Shown here: in pieces, positions 13,939 to 27,258 of the stretch
How the letters are laid out: each line of letters opens with the position of its first letter
Position numbering within the stretch: position 1 is the stretch's first letter
Assembly: GCF_018139145.2 (NCBI RefSeq)
Contig: NC_059486.1
Location: 6,758,001 to 6,822,000, forward strand
Direction: 5' to 3'
From: Gymnogyps californianus
Taxonomy: Eukaryota; Chordata; Aves; Accipitriformes; Cathartidae
DNA: 64,000 bases
The notes under the pieces: model-generated
The model's input: the letters and a program-made list of their open reading frames with translations, nothing else
Databases searched by the model: none
Told to the model about the DNA's origin: nothing
Position numbers and translations under genes: made by a program

Positions 13939-16900
13939 AAGTGAAGAAGTGGTGGTGGCTGGGCAGAGGCTGCATCTGCAGAGCAGCTGGATGTGCGCTG
14001 GCTCCTCTGGTGCATGGGAGTTAACACAGAGTAGCTGCCCACCTCAGAGCTTTCTGCCTCTCCTAGTCTGTGGCTTTCAACCCTGTCATTCTGCCTTTTA
14101 TAAGGGGTTTCATAGAGTATCTAATCTCTTTTGCCTCATCAAACCCCATCTCAAAGACTGTTTCAACTTTAGCTCTTCCCTTGTTTTGGAGCTAGCTGAT
14201 GGGTCACTTGCATCTGACATTGGTTCATTTTCTGCCCCACCTTTCCACAACTCAACACTGCATTTGATAAGACAGAGATGCAACATATGTCTTGATGCCC
14301 CAGCATAAGCTGTACCCTACCAGGGGGCTTTTCTCCAGTGCATTCTTATTATTGGAGCTTGTTGACTATATGCAGCATCACATCATGCACCTGTGTATGC
14401 CCCTATTGAAGAGTTCAGTCTATGCCACCAGCTCCCCAATTGCTATGCTAATTAGTAACTCAAAGCCCAAACTTAGAGACATTCAGGTTGGTTTTACTCC
14501 TCTTTCTCTATCTTGAACCTTCACTCCCCGCTAGGCTTGCTAAAACTTCAATCAACGTAACGTGAAGGCTTGTTCTCCTCCTAATACCTTGTGATATTCT
14601 GCTAAGAACATCCAATGTTAATGTTCCAGCATAATTATATTTCCCCATAGGTGTAAAATGTGTCTGCATCAATAGCTTATTAAAAGAGTGTAATAAAAAT
14701 TATGACCCCACAATTCTGCTATTAATATAACAATTCAGAGCCAAGAAAACTCCCTGATCCTTCTTAGGCATCTGCTGTAACATGGTAGAAGAGCAGAACA
14801 CCTTAAGCCAGTTTAATCCCTTCTTTTCACCCCCTAGCAATATACATTGGCCCAAGAGAGTAATATGAATTGAAAGTTTAATTTATTAATATGCAATAGT
14901 GATAATGTCAAAAGAACAATATATAAAACCCACACAGAACAGGATTACACAGTACATAGGGGAAAGCCTAAAGCTAATATTTAATATAGCAAAACACAGC
15001 CAAAAATAACTTCTCATCCAAGGAGCAAAAGAGGGAGAATTCTGCAGGTGCTGGAGTAGAGGAGCTGTGGAAGCAGCCTCTGCCTTCAAGTGTGCAGTTG
15101 GACCCAACCAGCCGTCCTCTGGCTGAGCCTCCTCTCTGCTGGGAACTCACAGAGATTGCGGTGCTTTCCATGAGTGCCAACTGTTGGGGCAGTGACTGAA
15201 GTTCCCAGCTATCACTTTGTCTACCATAAAGTCTCTCGTTGCTCCAATTTAACAGTGCACACAAGAATCAGAGCAGCAGACACAAGTGGCACACATGGAG
15301 AGCAAGCCACATCCAGTGCACAGCAAACTGCAGCAAATGGGGAGCCTCGCAGCTCAGAGCATTTCAGTAAGTGAAGCATGAAACCAACTGTTCACTTCAG
15401 CTAAATTGTTCACTTAAGCTTGGATAATTAAACTTTCACCAGTAGCCAAAGTATCCTGCAGCCTTAGCAGCGATACAGACACATTAACGTTTCACTAGCT
15501 TTGCCATAAATGAGCAATTTGCCCTATAATCTTAAACCAGTAACACTCATGTGAGTGGAAAATGTTTCAGCCTCCAAGGGACTGGCAAGTTTCAAACACT
15601 TTCTAGAGTTTGCTTTCCCGCCCCTTCCCTAAAACAAACAGGGGAGGAAAGAACAAATGTGAAGGAATAAAACTCAGTACTTTCCTAGCATTACTGAGCA
15701 TTCAATGTACAGTCTCTACCAGGAGTGCAGAACTTGCTCTTAGAGGGCAAGTTGAGAGAAGGATGAGATGGGGGGGTAGATGCCAGCCAGGACCTGGCTG
15801 CCCTGCAGGTTTCCTGCTCTGCCATGCATTTCTTGAGTGATGGGCTGAGGTCCAAGCTGACCATCTAGCCTGCCTGCTGCTCGGCACTGGCACATCCCTG
15901 TACGCACACACCAAAGAAACTGCAACAGCAAATAAGCATGTGGTCAAAATATGGGACCTACTTGTCTCTGACTGAAGAGTCTGAGTCTGGCAGCCAGGGC
16001 TCTGTTAGCTGTTGTGTCTGTAGATTCATCCCCCTCTGATTCCTCTTCCAGCCTTCCCCAGCTCTGATCTACTTGCTGTCCTTCCCTTTGCTGGAGATGA
16101 TTGCTCCCTTCGTGGCGTAGTCTGAATTAGAAGAGCCAGGTCAGCTCGGCAAAGCTCTGCTGCTTTAAACTAACTCATCTTCTCTTGAATGCCACACAAG
16201 ATGCTCAGCTCTCAAATAGCAATGATCTCTAAAAGGCAGGAGGAGGCTGTGGAGATGAGAAATGAGGGCAAACCAGGAGAGCTACCTCTCAGCTGAAACA
16301 CCGGCAGCTGGAAGAAGATGTGTGCCCACAGCCTGGCTCTGCTGCATGTTGTGGATCAGAGTCCACAAGCACAAGGGGAGAAGAAAAGGAGAAGAAAAGC
16401 AGTTGGGATTGCCTTTCCAGCCCCTTCCTCCCTGAGAGGGGTAGATAGAAGAGGATGATCGTAGCGGCAGTTCTTGTACAAGTTAGCGATCATCTCTAAA
16501 ACTTTTCTCTCTGGCATTTCTCAAGTGCCAGAGCCTGGGTGGGTTAACGCAGGTCACAGCTGGCCGAGGTTTCACGTCACGCTGCCTGCTCTTAAACATG
16601 GGGTTTCCATGATTTATTTCATACTTCTTTCAAAGGCTTTACTTCTAGCTAGTTGGCTAAATTAATGTATTTGTTGTCATCCAGAATGGGTGACTAACTG
16701 CAGGCTTGGCCCCTGGCTGAGTGGAGGAGGTGAGTTTTCCTCCCTCTGCAAGGAGAGAGGGGTCAGGAAGAGCCATGTCTCTGCCCTGCTGCTGCAGCCT
16801 TTCAAGACCTTTGTGTTACTCTTCTGCTTTCTTCTTGTGGTTGCCATTGCTCTGCAATTTCCTGTATTGTGGTAATTTTTCTGAGTTTTATTTTGGTACT

Positions 16901-17450
16901 TGTTAAATCAGTGATTATATTTTGCTCTACTCAAAGCCTTGTGTGGTGTGTGCCAGGGTTTTATTAGCAATAGCCTCTGTGTTGGACTGCCACTTACCCA
17001 AGGGAAAGTCGGGGCTGCAAGGAGGATGTTTGCACAGGGCTTTGCATATAGGGTGTGGGGCAAGTCCCAGTGCGGCTGTGGGCCAACACAGGACCAAGTC
17101 ACCTTGAAAAGGCAACTGTGAATGTTGTGTTGATGGTAATACGGTTCAGAGCAGGATGAGGGGTCAGGCAGCAGAGATATGCCCAACATCAGAACTGTAT
17201 GGAGTGAAAGTCAACAGGTCCCTTGGCCTCTGAGCCCAGGGCACTGCTAGGTGACATGCCCAATCCCCCTCCCTGGCCTTGCATGCTGGGTGAAGCAGTT
17301 GCTGGACTGAAGATAGAGTGGTTGCACCTGCTCCATGGCCCAATGACCAGAGGAACCTAGGGCTGGAGACAGACAAGTGAGTCTCACTGGTAAAGTGAGT
17401 TTTACATCAGTGGCTCCCCAGCTGGTTTCTGCTCTGCCATTAGGTAAGGG

Positions 17451-17469
17451 AAAAAAAAAAAAAAAAAAA
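17451..17469 (+). repeat. Poly-A tract (19)
   Basis: Simple homopolymer. No retrocopy is recognisable next to it. Confidence 0.9.
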
Positions 17470-20400
17470 TCTGGTTTGCACAGTTTCTGTGGGTTTAAGT
17501 ATCTCATTGTATTACATCAGTCAGATGTGGGGATATGACAGATAGGGTGAAAAAGAAAAGTCCGAGACAGAAAATAAAGTGCCATCCTGTTCAGTACAAA
17601 TGATTCTGCCCTGGGCTGAAGAGGGCAGAAGGAGAGAATGACAGACAAGTGCTCAACCAGCAGTTGAAAGGCAAACCTGAAAAAGAGCTGAGAGGAGATA
17701 GGAGGGAGTAATTCTGCAGTAAAGGAAAAAAAGATTAAGATCTGACCTAGATATAAAGCTCACTCCCGTCCTGCCCCCCATTTGCTAGGTCAGGAGAGGT
17801 AATGAGGAGAGCAAGATGGCCCAAGAATTGCTATGAAATTCCTCCTAGGTTTTGAGCCCACATAAGGAGGCTCAGCAGGAAACACAAGGTAGCTGTGCCG
17901 CACCACATGTGAGCTCGTGCCTGCCTGGGTGCTCGTGAGGTCGAGTGCAGGGGAAATAATCTTGTTCACTGTGTGTCCCCATTCCTCAGCTCCTCACAAC
18001 ATCAGGTAAAAGCCAAGAGGTGGAGGATGGTGCATGTGGAGCAACGGGCGAGCATTATGTTAGCCTGCAAGTGAGATGCTTTTGCTCAATGCTCGGCTTA
18101 ACAGCAGCATCTCAGCTCCTACCGTGTGCAGAATCTGACCTCCTCAGTTCTTTTTATGTGCTTTTCCCCTTCCCTGTGAAGGGTCAGGCTCTTGCCATTG
18201 TCCGTCTCAAAATAAGGGTGTGTGGCTCAGCTGAACAATGTAATCTAATGACAAACTGCCAATAGGTGATGAGTTTAAAAATTTCAAGAGATACCATGAG
18301 AAACAGCAGAAGAATAGAACTAGGAGTAATAAAATGAGGTTGATAAAGGAAGAGTCACCTGAAAAGTCTCCTGGGAGGTCTGCTATGCTGAGGCATGGCC
18401 TCTTGGGATAAACGTGAGCCTTCCTATGAAACCATTCATAAATTATGTGAACTGTTTGCTTTTAAAAGCCTTGTAGCAGAGACAGCCATCCATATCAAGT
18501 CACCTGTTAACTCTTGATATTTCCAGCCTCTTTTCTTTGCCTGTTGCCAGTATCCTGATTACAAGGCTTTCTTACACTGGTGAGTTATCCAGTCTTATCT
18601 GTGCCAGCAAGGCTTGCGCTGTATGGAGCTTATTCACAAGAAATTCAACAAAAATATTTCTTCCTCAAAATTCAAACTATTTTACTTGGACATTGATGTA
18701 CTATGTTTGTATCCTGGACTTGAAGGACATTTTTAAAAGTGCTTAAAGTGACTGTTAAATTCTAGTTTAATTTTTAAAAGTGACTTGGGTACATCATTCA
18801 TGGGGAATTCAACCCATTTGAATTTGGGTCCATTAAAATTGTGGACAAGGCTTGGATCATATATTCCTCCAGCCAGGCTTGGATTTCTGATTGTAACTGA
18901 ATCCAGACCTCTGTCCTTAAACTCTCTAGTGTGAACTGTGAAGGAAGAACATGCACATGGACTCTGTTGATAAAACCTTTGGGTACTTGTGTGAGATGTA
19001 TTTAAGTAATGTTAGGGTTTTTTTGTGGAAAAACATATTTGACATTTGTTTTTTACTGGTCTTTAGAGACGGACAGTGAACACAAAAAACCCCACACGTA
19101 ACATGAAAATAAACCTTTTATCTGCTGGCTTTCATAAACATGGCACACAATGCTTTTTTCCACTCCAGAATTTGAGAAAGCATTGATTTGATCCATTTAA
19201 GTGATGAATGCCCACAAAATAAAACCTTTTTTCTGGAATGATGACCTTAGGCAGATTAGAGCAGCTAGGTAAGAAATCCAGCAAGTATTTATCAAAGGCT
19301 TCTAAGACAGTGCAAACTCTAGTGAGTTCAAAAGCAAGAGACTTTTAGTCTTCATACAACTGACAGGGTCATAACGTTTCAAGAATGCCAGGAATCCGTG
19401 TGGCTGTTCCATTAAACACCCCTGATTAGTGAATGTGCTGATAAACTTTGAGAGTCAGAGGTCAACATTGTGGAGCCGAAGGTACCCCAGGTATCTGAAA
19501 ATGTCTCCAGAATTCAAGCTCCTCTTGCCCAGTTAACCCCTTCCATCACTCCACCCATGGAGGCTCAAAAATGGAAAGAGAGTAAGTGTCTTGGACACAA
19601 TATTTTCCAGACAATTCTGCAGAGATGTTGAGTTATTCTGAAAACTATGGAAAAATGACCTCAGGCACCTCCCATGGAAATGTTCTCAACAGCTGGTTGT
19701 TCTTTGATTTCATCTTGAGCTCATAGTTAATATATGTGTAAAATACCACGTTGCTGCTGGCTCATCCAGCCTCTCTCCCCTCAACTTCAGGTGATACAAT
19801 GATGGCAGCAGGCTGTGCATTAAAATACCTCCAGAGCTATCAAACTGCAAGCATGACTGCAGTTTCAAAACACTCAGGACCAGTCGCACCGCCCTGTCAC
19901 TGCGCAAAGCTCTCCTCTCTGTTAACGTTTTGTTGCAAAAGCTACAGCTACGCTCCCGCCAAGCGCCCGTAGCAAGCAATTGGAAATCCATGAAAATATG
20001 GGCTGTGTGCCTGACTCTTGTTTTTGCAGGCCATTGGTTTAACTGCGGCACAACCAGGAGGGTCCCAGGAAGGCTGAATTATCCCAGCAGCTCCCTGGGG
20101 TGGTAGCCCATTTTTCAGGCAATTGGCCTAACTGGCAAGTCCACCCTAATGCAGTATGGACATTGCTTCGGCCTCAATCTCCCAGGCAGCAGCGCTGCAG
20201 GGCTCAGAGTTTAACTGGTCCTGCAATATACAGCTTTTCATGCCACGCCCTGATTATGAGCTGCTAGAGGTACTGAGGTTTCATGTCCGCTGAGGGCCAC
20301 AGCGTGACCCCATCAGTTTCTTTGAAAATCAATAGGAAAAATGTCGGAGAATGCAAAGGAAGCAGGAACAGTCAAAGTAAAGACAAGTGATGTCCTGTAA

Positions 20401-23400
20401 CGGCTGTAATGATTCTGAAACATGCAAGGTCACAGATAATTAGGAACCTAATTCTCCTTTGAAAGAATCTGTCAAGTTACTTCCCTACCTCAAAAACAAT
20501 TGCTGATTGATGTTATTTATGGGCTAACAAACTCATTGAAGGTAGTCTGAATGGAGGCTGTACAGCCTTTACTATCCAGGTGGAGTTAGATAGCCACAGC
20601 TGTAGAAGAAAACCCAGGTAAAGAGGCTTTCATTGTTGTAGTAAAATAGTCTTGATAGGACGTGTTTCACAAAGGTGCCAACACTGCTGCAAGTAAGAGC
20701 CACAATGCAGCAGTTCTGTTAATCAAACCCTCAACAGTTTATGCTAGAGAGATCGCCCCATTTGGATGTTTTACTGTGCTGCAGTTGTTCAGAAGTGTTG
20801 TGAAGTGGGGAGAAAAGACACAGGAACAATGGAGCTGCCTTGGGACCAGGCAATAGTGTGCAGAGAGCCCAGGGCAGGTGGGGAGGCTGGGCAGGCACTA
20901 CCATGAGCTTTACAGAGGGAACCAAAATTTGGGGACTCTTTCTCAGTGTATATCGCAGTTAACACTTCAGGAAGAGGATGCTGAGCTCTGTAGGCTGCAT
21001 CTGGTAGGATTTTGAAGCCAGTTTGTACCAATGTAGACTACAATGTGCTGCTTAGAGCTGCAAAGCAGAAGAGTCAGTAGCTAACATGAAATGTCAGACT
21101 CCTTCCTCTCTACCACGTTTCTACCCAATTGGTTTTGGTTTTACTTCTAATTGTAAAGAGTGAGGGAAGTGCTGATCTCCTGTAGGAGAGAGGTAAAAGG
21201 TTTTATAACAAGCAATTGGGTTGGTTGAGAAGAGGGGCTCTTTTCCCTGGACTCTGTGTGTGCCTGGAGCTGGTGGCAAGGGAGCTATGGCGTGGATCCA
21301 GACCCAAAGCAACTTCCAAACAGTAGAGATGCAAGGCAAATTTGGACTTCAGCACAAGCGTGGGTGTTAGCTCAAAATGTATAACGCAAAATTGACTCAC
21401 AGCTCAAAGACCAGGGCCACAGCCAGTGAAATAGCAACCCCACAACTCACAGACAAAGTTTTGGGATTAGGCTAGGTAGCAAAGACAGCCAGGAGAAGGA
21501 AGAGGCTATATGAGCCTCTCATGTAGGTATAATTTTAAAAACACTGTAATTGTGAACTGCATTCTAAGAGGTTTCTGGTAACAAGGGGTCTTGGGTATTT
21601 TTTCAAAGCTCGTTCTTCATTTTTTTCACAGCTGCTTCAACCTCAGCAAGGTCATAGACTTGAGGGGAGACAAGTGATCCTTCCCAAAGAAAGAGCAATG
21701 TAGCTACAATTGTTTGGATTGTTTTAACTTCAGAGTTGTAGGACAGAGAAAGGCTATAAGAAAATGTGGTTGCAAAAAGAAGGATAGAACATATAAAAAT
21801 ATGATTAAGTTTTTAAAGTCCTGAATTCTGCGCCACCCTGGGTGGAGTAAGATGCAAAAATTCAGGCAAAGACAAGCTTTTGGCTTGCTCCACTTGGGGT
21901 CAGCTGGTGGAGCTCTTTCAGCACTGAGGATTCACCCCAATTCAAAGCAGAAATTCCAAGTTCCAAACCCAGTAAACAGTCTGGTTCAAAAACCAGCTGA
22001 GATTTCTGCAAAGTGACAGCCAAGAATTTACCTCACCTCTAATTTACACAACTCGGATATTTACAAAGCAAAGACATGAATAATTAGGTATACAGTAAAC
22101 ATTACAAGGCTGTCTAAACGTCCCTGTATGGTTATGAATTACAAATTATGTATTTCCTCACATCCAGGTATTATTTTTTGCAGTGGAGTTGTTTATGGCA
22201 TGCTACTTTGTTATCTAGATTTGTATCATTTGAACAGGAACTTCAAAACTGCAAATATAGTCGATACTCAGTACAGGCACAGCACGGCCAGAGTACATGT
22301 GAGTTTGTTCTGCCAGACCAGTGCTGGATTTCTGACAGGTCAACCTGAATGTCTCCATGTTGCAGTACTATAGTTGGGACTACAGTGCATGTATAGGTGG
22401 GGGGACATGGAGCAGACATGAGCAACTCTACATAATCTAGCTTAGGTGGGCAGTTATTAGCTTGGTCTCAGTGCCAGCCCTGCCTGAGCCAGTGTAAGAG
22501 AGGGTGGGCAGCAGTAGCTTGTCTTCAGGGTAGGAAATGAGAAGCTCCACAGTGCGGGGCAGAACAAAGCCAGTTGTCTCAGGTGAAGCTCAACCACAAC
22601 TGGGAAACCCTGCGCAGGAGTTGGGGAGCTAGCTCAGCTCTTGGGAAATTTGCACATCAATGTCCTTGTGCCAGAGGCTTCCCTGATGTGTGACATGAAG
22701 ACATCGTTACCTCCCCTGGGAGCACTGGGAGGATAAGCTCTCCCAAGACAGTGAAGCGTGCTGAGTCTGCTGATGGCAAATGATCTCAGGGCATGCCTAC
22801 ACCAAAGTAGTGAGACTGCAACTTAGGCAGATCTTTCTACTCAGATAGGCTCCCACATGGGCTGCACTACCCAGGTCTCAGGTACTTGCTTGGAGGTTGG
22901 GACCTTGTGTGGCCACAGCTAAGTTGCTGTTAATTTGCAAGTAACCCCATGAAAGCAGCTGAGGTCTGTGCCTCCTCCAGCCATACTGCAAGGTCTGCAG
23001 TACAATTATGTACACATAGGGGCATGAGTTTCAAATGGTCACCATCGTGTTGCCTTTGGGTTTCTTTCTGCTTTTTTTTGTTTTTTCTTATTGCAGACTG
23101 CATTTGGAGAGGGACTGTGTTATCCTGCCTGGATTATGGATTATTGTCAATACCAAAACTGGGCTGGATTATACAGCTGTTGGTGCAAAATCAAACCTGA
23201 ACAAAAGCATGTGTTTGGTTTCTTTCATTCCATCCCTGTGGATCCACTCCCATTCACACAGATCCCTTCTGCACCTCTTCTTCAATTTAAGCTGGCGTTA
23301 AAGTGAGAAGAAATGCTACATATGATAAATAGGGGCTTTAACTCCACAGTCTCTTTATTCTGATATTTCCCCCCTCTCATTTTAGTAGGTGAGACTTTGT

Positions 23401-23570
23401 TTCTAAGCAGTACTGTACTAATTGGCAGATGTACATTGAATATGTATGGGACTGAAGCCTGGATATTTGCTAACACAGAGCTTTGGTTATCTGTGAACTT
23501 TTGCATTTTCCTTTGAAGGAAAGGCTACTACTTAAGGGGAAAACAGAGTCAAGATCCAATGATATGTCAT

Positions 23571-23592
23571 GTGTTGTGTGTGCGTGTGTGTC
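23571..23592 (+). repeat. Short imperfect (TG)n
   Basis: GTGTTGTGTGTGCGTGTGTG, a short interrupted dinucleotide repeat. Confidence 0.8.
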
Positions 23593-24944
23593 CCAGCAAC
23601 TAATAATATCCTGTTTCATCAACATTCAACCTCTTCTCTCCCTTCTATTATTCAAAGATTATTTTTTTAATTTCTTATAAGGGGCACAAGCATAACTTTC
23701 ACTCCAGCACAAAACACTTCAAGTGCTGTTTTTGCTCTGTATGTGGTAGGCTCTGTCTCCTCCTTCCCAGCACTGAAGTATCTGGAGCCCAGATTTGTAG
23801 TCAAGATTTCAGGCACGTTTTTGTGGCCTCATAGTTCTTATTTAGTTTTTAAAAAGAAGAAAAGAAAAACTATTTTAATAATTTGACCTGCATTTTCATC
23901 CTTTCTAATGTCTGTGGCATCCTTCCAGATGTGTTTCTGCCTGCCTGACCCTCCTGTCAATACTTATTAATTTCACGGCAATCTTTTCAAGTGTGTTTGG
24001 AAACAAACAGGACAAAGTTACTCTAAGGTCAAGAATGAGCCCAGGGAAGCAAAACAGGAATGATCATGCTCCCTACAATAGTTTATATTTCTGTAGCTTT
24101 TTCTATCTTGCTCTTAAAATGGGCTTTACACATACAGATCTGTAAAACATCCCTGAAGAGGGAAGTTGCTACTCGGGTGCTGGAGGTGAGAGAAGGCACC
24201 AAGGCGTTAGTTACCAAAGTGAATCAGTGAGTCATTGGCAGGACGAGGAGGTCCAAAGCTCTAATCCCTGCGCAAGCTCTCCTGATGGAGAAGTGAGACA
24301 TGGACATCTCAGTTGGGGTGAGGGCTTTGGCTCCTTAAATAACTACCCAGTGGAATAACCTGGGGCATAAATGGTGTTGAAAAACTTGGGATTCTACAGG
24401 CAGCAGGACCAGTGAGGTTGAAGTGTCCTCAGTGTGCAAAGTGCTTACACAGAGCTGCAGATCTCTTGATTTGATACGCTTACCAAGTCAATGTAAAACA
24501 AAATCTAGCTAATGATTTAAACCCAGAAACAAACTTGGTTTTCTCTAAGAACACCATAGGAGAGGTTACTTGCTTTGTTATTTTATTATTCTGCCCCATT
24601 CATACAGCTAGAGAGCTGTGTTTATGGCCACCAGCTCTTCAGAAGAAAAGTGAAGAAACACCAGCCAGAGCTGAGAAAAGTAAAGGACGGGGCTGTCAGT
24701 AGTCCTGGGTGAAGCCTGCCCCAGCGCTGTGGGTAACTGGTGTCTTGGCAAACATGGCCTCTTTCCCCCGGAGTTTCTCCCGGTGGGAATGAAGAGCTGC
24801 CCAGACCCAGACACTTGCGGCAGGGTCGGTGGGGTCAAGCAAGATCATTTTTGGACCCTCCTCAGTACAGTGAGAAGTGCTTCTAAAGAAAGGGCCGCCA
24901 AACCTGAAATAGCAGTAACACACAGAGGAGAAAAGCCCTATGAG

Positions 24945-25345
24945 AGGAGGTCGCAGTGGGAGCCTGGCTCTCCGGGGCTCTCCCGGGCTGCCGCACCGGG
25001 CAGGAGCCGATTCCCGGGGGGAAATACGATGCGACTTGGAGCGAAGTGAATTTACAACGTCCTGAGCCGCAGCCCCGTCCTGCGCTAGAGAAAGTGACGG
25101 AAACGGGGTAAAACCCGTGTCCCTGCGAAGTGTTATTGCGAGCTCCCGCCTCCTGGCCCGGTGACCCCCGCGGCGGCGGCGGCGGCGGCGGCCCGGGCGG
25201 CGGCTCCGGCGGCGGCTCCTGCGGCGGCAGTGCTCTCTAGCGGCCGGCACACGCTGCGGGCACCCACCCTGGCCCAAGAGCCGTGCCAAACCTGCGGTGC
25301 AGGGCTGCGGAGCCCCTGTCCCCAGCCCGGCTGGGGGTGATCTGG
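24945..25345. promoter_or_regulatory. CpG island 2 kb upstream of TOP3B, possible alternative promoter
   Basis: GC- and CpG-rich block in otherwise AT-leaning DNA, with a CGG tract in the middle. A perfect CAG|GTAAGT donor on the + strand lies at 25671-25672. This suggests a transcript starting here, either a noncoding RNA or an alternative 5' exon of TOP3B. The long open frames here are a by-product of GC content. Confidence 0.45.
25170..25192. repeat. CGG trinucleotide tract
   Basis: About 7-8 uninterrupted CGG units. Broken CGG/TCC-type units follow to about 25227, within the upstream CpG island. Confidence 0.9.
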
Positions 25346-25671
25346 TCCCTTCGGCAGCGGCGGGACTGATGCAGCTCCACGCCGGAGGATTAGAAATGGA
25401 GTGAGGCTTTCCCAGCTGCAAAGGGCTTTCCAAAGCGCTTCAAAGCGACTGTCGTGACTTGATGTCCCAATGTGCTCCGTGAGTTAGGCTAAGGAGGGCT
25501 GGCGTACGTGGGCTGTCCAGTAAGCAGGGGGTCCTTCAGGCCGGGAAAATCTTTGTGTGGCCCAGTGAACCAGCTACATGCGCGTCTGTACCAACACAGT
25601 GGTACACGGGGACTCAAAGTGCCCAGAGTCCCTCAGCTACGTATCGGAGAGACCTGACTGCGCTTTGACAG

Positions 25672-26974
25672 GTAAGTACAAGTCTGAATTTGCATGTTAC
25701 ATTGCACATTCAAAAAGAAAAGAAAGACTGGATTTTGGAGAGGGCTTTTGCTAGAGGAAATTGAAAAATATGTATCTGACATATCTGAAGACTTGGTTTT
25801 AACTTGCATCCTGATTGTTCCAGATGTTCCCCAGATGTCAAAGGGAACCAGGCATTGAAACAGCAGAACACGTTTGTTTTAAGAAGTTCTAACTTCAGTA
25901 TTGCCAAAGAATTAAAAGCCTTGGATTTGTTTTGATTTTTCTTTCACTAGTAACTTTAATATCTATTAATTGTCTGCTAATCTAATTGAAGGTGAATTAG
26001 TTCCTTTTTATTCCAGACAGCGTGAGGTTGATATACATCCTGGTCCCAGCTGCTTCCCAATCCCTTCTCTTCGGGTTTGTATGGTACTGAGCAGCTCTTG
26101 GAAAAGCGCTATAAACATTGGCAATGATCGATGCACACCACAGGGGTAAAAACAGAGAGCTGAGCTGAGAAGCCCACAAAGGGCTTCTAAAACTCATCGA
26201 CTTGGGGCTTCCCTCTTTAGCACTTCCCTTGACAGAAAGATTTCAGGACACGTGGAAGAGTTGAAGGTTGCAGGAGAGGTTGGAAACTGCTCCAGTCCAC
26301 TGACAAAGCCTCCTTAGCAGGGCCCAGCGTCCTCAGGGGGTGGCAGCCGGGGCAAAGGGCCTCTGATGCCCCTCCACAGCCCCGGGGAAAGGAGCTGCGG
26401 CCCCGCGGGCAGGACCTGGCTGGGGCAGCCCTCGCCTCCTTGCAGAGGAAAGGTGGGGTGAGGGAAGGGTGTGCTTCTGCCTGGGCCTTCCCTTCCTGCT
26501 CTCCTTTCCCTCCTTGTTCTTTCCAAGTGGGAAATCAACATTCAACTAAAATTTAATGTGCAAAAAATGCATTTTTCAAGAATTTGTGATACAAATTCAA
26601 GATCATTCAAAACATCAATATTATTTGCATTACCTTGTCTGGGTTTCTCTGATGGTTGTAGTGTTTTAAGTCTATGGAAACTAGGAACTGAATTACGGAC
26701 TGGTTTAACTTAAGCTGCTTGAATAAAGCAGATACAATTTGTGTGCATGGGTTTTCTTAGAGAACGTTGATTATGTCTGTTTTCTGTGCACCTTTGATAA
26801 TAATCAAACTTAAAGCAAGAGAAGTCTGTGCGCAGCTGGCCTGATGTGAGGCAGCGAGTACAAAATGGGCCCAGCGGTTCCAGTGGCAGAACTTTGTGCA
26901 TGGGCTTGCGGAAGGAAACGGTGGCGGTACATTTTTCTGATGTTCTTGTGTTCAGTTACGTATCTAATATCAAT
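25672..26974. other. Spacer between the two CpG islands
   Basis: No coding exon recognised. It may be intronic if the upstream CpG island gives a 5' exon joined to TOP3B. It contains an inverted repeat at 26580-26598 with 8-base arms and a 3-base loop. Confidence 0.6.
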
Positions 26975-27063
26975 TCCCGCCGCGAGCTTCGGCTTTGTCG
27001 AAGTCCTTGGAATAAAACAGACATGCATGAGAGACGCGCACCCCGCCCCCGCCGTTCCCCCGC

Positions 27064-27079
27064 GCCGCCAGGGGGCGCT
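27064..27079 (+). promoter_or_regulatory. CTCF-type motif in TOP3B promoter
   Basis: The sequence GCCGCCAGGGGGCGCT closely matches the known CTCF core, which has a CCASYAGRKGGC-like centre. It sits at the upstream edge of the TOP3B CpG island. Binding is inferred from sequence only. Confidence 0.6.
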
Positions 27080-27258
27080 CGCGCAGGCGGCCTCCGGCGC
27101 GGGGTGGGGGCGCCGCGCGCTCCCCGCGGAGGGGCGAGGCCGAGGCGGAGGCGGGCGGCCCACGGCGGGGTGGGGGTGCCGCGCCCGCCCGTGCCGCTTC
27201 AGCCCGGCGGTGCCGCTCGCCCGCGCCTTCCGGCTCCGTGACCCGGCAGTGCAAGCGG

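Larger units (their letters stand above)
9124..24944. other. Intergenic DNA, no supported gene
   Basis: No exon set, RNA gene or full mobile element recognised. Contains several homopolymer and simple repeats and an inverted repeat at 12853-12875. The 134-codon + frame at 13904-14308 starts with a hydrophobic stretch partly encoded by the GTTT microsatellite and is probably not a gene. Confidence 0.7.

Noticed and set aside
13904..14308. 134-codon + frame starting with a signal-peptide-like segment
   Set aside because: The hydrophobic start is partly made by a GTTT microsatellite, and the rest shows no family pattern.
24696..25433. 245-codon open frame on the minus strand
   Set aside because: It is the longest unassigned frame, but it covers the CGG-rich CpG island where stops are rare. 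It is rich in Arg/Pro/Ala and shows no domain.
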